Origin: Nemertoderma westbladi
Lineage: Eukaryota > Xenacoelomorpha > Nemertodermatida > Nemertodermatidae
Reading direction: 5' to 3'
Assembly (NCBI GenBank): GCA_032718475.1
Contig: JAUCBJ010003760.1
Location: 1-21,686, forward strand
Length of the DNA stretch: 21,686 nt
Shown: positions 20,746 to 21,686 of the stretch, one piece after another
Numbering within the stretch: position 1 is the first letter of the stretch
Layout of the letters: each line of letters begins with the position of its first letter
Translations under genes and position numbers: made by a program
The notes under the pieces: generated by a model
The model's database searches: none
Told to the model about the DNA's origin: nothing
What the model saw: the letters and a program-made list of their open reading frames with translations, nothing else

Positions 20746-21167
20746 ATATTTCAACGACTTTGAGGCAATCAAATAAATTTGGAAACAATCCAATATGCTG
20801 ATGACACTCTTATATATTGCTCGCACCCAAATGCACATACTGCAGTAAAACAACTAAACAATCAAATCACATTACAGTAGCCAGCTATTCGCAAAACTAG
20901 GTATGAAATAAACTCAAATAAAACATAACTTATTGTTATATCCCCCCAATTAAAGATAACAGACGAATTAAATAATCTACATTTTTGTGCTTAATAATGA
21001 CATAATTAAACAATCCAACTACAATTAAATATTTAGGCATCATCATACAGTAGTATCAGATTATCATGGAAGGACCAAATAAAAACTACTGTAGATCTAA
21101 AATGGCAGCGGCCACATCCACAATACGCCAAATAAAAGGACAATAATTACCAATCTCTACGAAATTA

Positions 21168-21686
21168 ATGTTATACAAAGCTCTAATCATGCCGTACCAT
21201 AACTACTGTAGTATCTTAACAGCGACATATAATAATACTCACGGATATAAGGTACTACTGTACAAAATGGATAAGATTCAAAATTACACACATAGGCTAA
21301 TCTATAACAAAAAAATACGAGAAACTTCAGGATCAGAACTAAGACAATTAGCTAGGATCCCGCACCTTAACGCACTGAGAGAATACCACGCAATACAATA
21401 TTTCTATAAATACATGTTCAACATTATCCCATCATTTAAATCATTAAATCAAATATCATTCATCAATCAAATATCACTATCTAATAAGCAAATAAATCCA
21501 CGAACTAAAAAAATAAAAGTTCCAAAAACAACAAACAGATTTGGAAACAACTCTTTTATTATCACATGCATAAAATCATGGAACAATTTACCTAATAACA
21601 TTCGTAAATTTGCACTCAAAAATAATTTTTTGTCACTATTGAAAAATTACTACATAACGCAATATGAAAGAAAAGCAGTAACATAA
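21168..21686 (+). pseudogene. C-terminal fragment of the retrotransposon ORF2-like protein
   Basis: An open stretch of 172 codons ends in TAA at the last base of the window. It matches the conserved post-RT region of Jockey/CR1-like elements: LYKALIMPYHNYCS near the start, KMDKIQNYTHRLIY, ELRQLARIPHLNALRE, and a late VPKTTNRFGNNSFI and IKSWNNLP. The sequence just upstream (20745-21167) is the continuation of the same protein but carries several stops and small indels, including around the YLGI box near 21030. It is therefore a fragment of a broken gene, not an independent protein. Confidence 0.8.

Larger units (their letters stand above)
19811..21686 (+). mobile_element. Decayed non-LTR retrotransposon, 5' truncated, with internal tandem expansion
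   Basis: The remnant starts inside the reverse transcriptase. LDLSKAFNSLQHD (motif A region, 19848 on) and an RG-IPQG-TKLGPLLFLI block (20016 on) are followed by FNDFE after the array and a YADD catalytic box at 20794-20805. A C-terminal region at 21168-21686 has LYKALIMPYHNYCS, KIQN, FGNNSF and KSWNNLP, typical of Jockey/CR1-like elements. Motif A has N where AFD is usual, although the metal-binding D of LDLS is kept. Frameshifts and stops between 20745 and 21167 and the tandem array show it is dead. The endonuclease region is absent; the window ends at its stop codon. Confidence 0.88.

Overview
This is an AT-rich window from an animal nuclear genome: spliced genes with GT-AG introns, a non-LTR retrotransposon, tRNA-derived SINE-like pieces and long minisatellites. 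The gene set (TBC1D13, BTBD19 and BTBD10/KCTD20 homologues) together with the large repeat-filled introns points to an invertebrate metazoan, probably marine. A non-vertebrate deuterostome is my guess, but the sequence does not settle the phylum.

Layout. (1) 1-8935, minus strand: the last four coding exons of a TBC1D13-like Rab GAP (8811-8935, 2357-2474, 1773-1912, 450-512). All splice phases match. Its 6.3-kb intron (2475-8810) is about 94% repeat: a 4.35-kb array of 31-bp units (2978-7328), a 1.26-kb array of 22-bp units (7560-8819) and a SINE-like element (2533-2874). The very long plus-strand reading frame over 2948-6889 is a by-product of the 31-bp satellite and is not a gene. (2) 8936-12186: no confident gene. 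It holds short repeats and one possible small first exon at 9923. (3) 12187-15300, plus strand: a complete four-exon BTBD19 homologue (292 aa, BTB plus BACK). A 738-bp element with poly-G/poly-C inverted ends sits in intron 1 and a tRNA-derived fragment in intron 3. (4) 15301-17420: noncoding, with a 20-bp repeat just after the BTBD19 stop and a G22-TA-C17 palindrome. (5) 17421-18536, minus strand: an intronless, GC-rich BTBD10/KCTD20 homologue, convergent with BTBD19. (6) 18612-19810: repeats, including a segment bounded by poly-G and poly-C and three diverged 150-165-bp units. (7) 19811-21686, plus strand: a decayed non-LTR retrotransposon. The conserved PQG/LGPLLFL block of its reverse transcriptase has been amplified into 18 tandem 41-bp copies.

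The genes are ordinary, unrelated housekeeping or regulatory loci and do not form a functional cluster. The striking biology is in the repeats. The 22-bp intronic array of TBC1D13 grew out of that gene's own 5' splice site, so the pre-mRNA carries roughly 55 donor-like motifs, many identical to the real donor. The 41-bp array grew out of a reverse transcriptase active-site region. Poly-G/poly-C ends recur on several dispersed elements.
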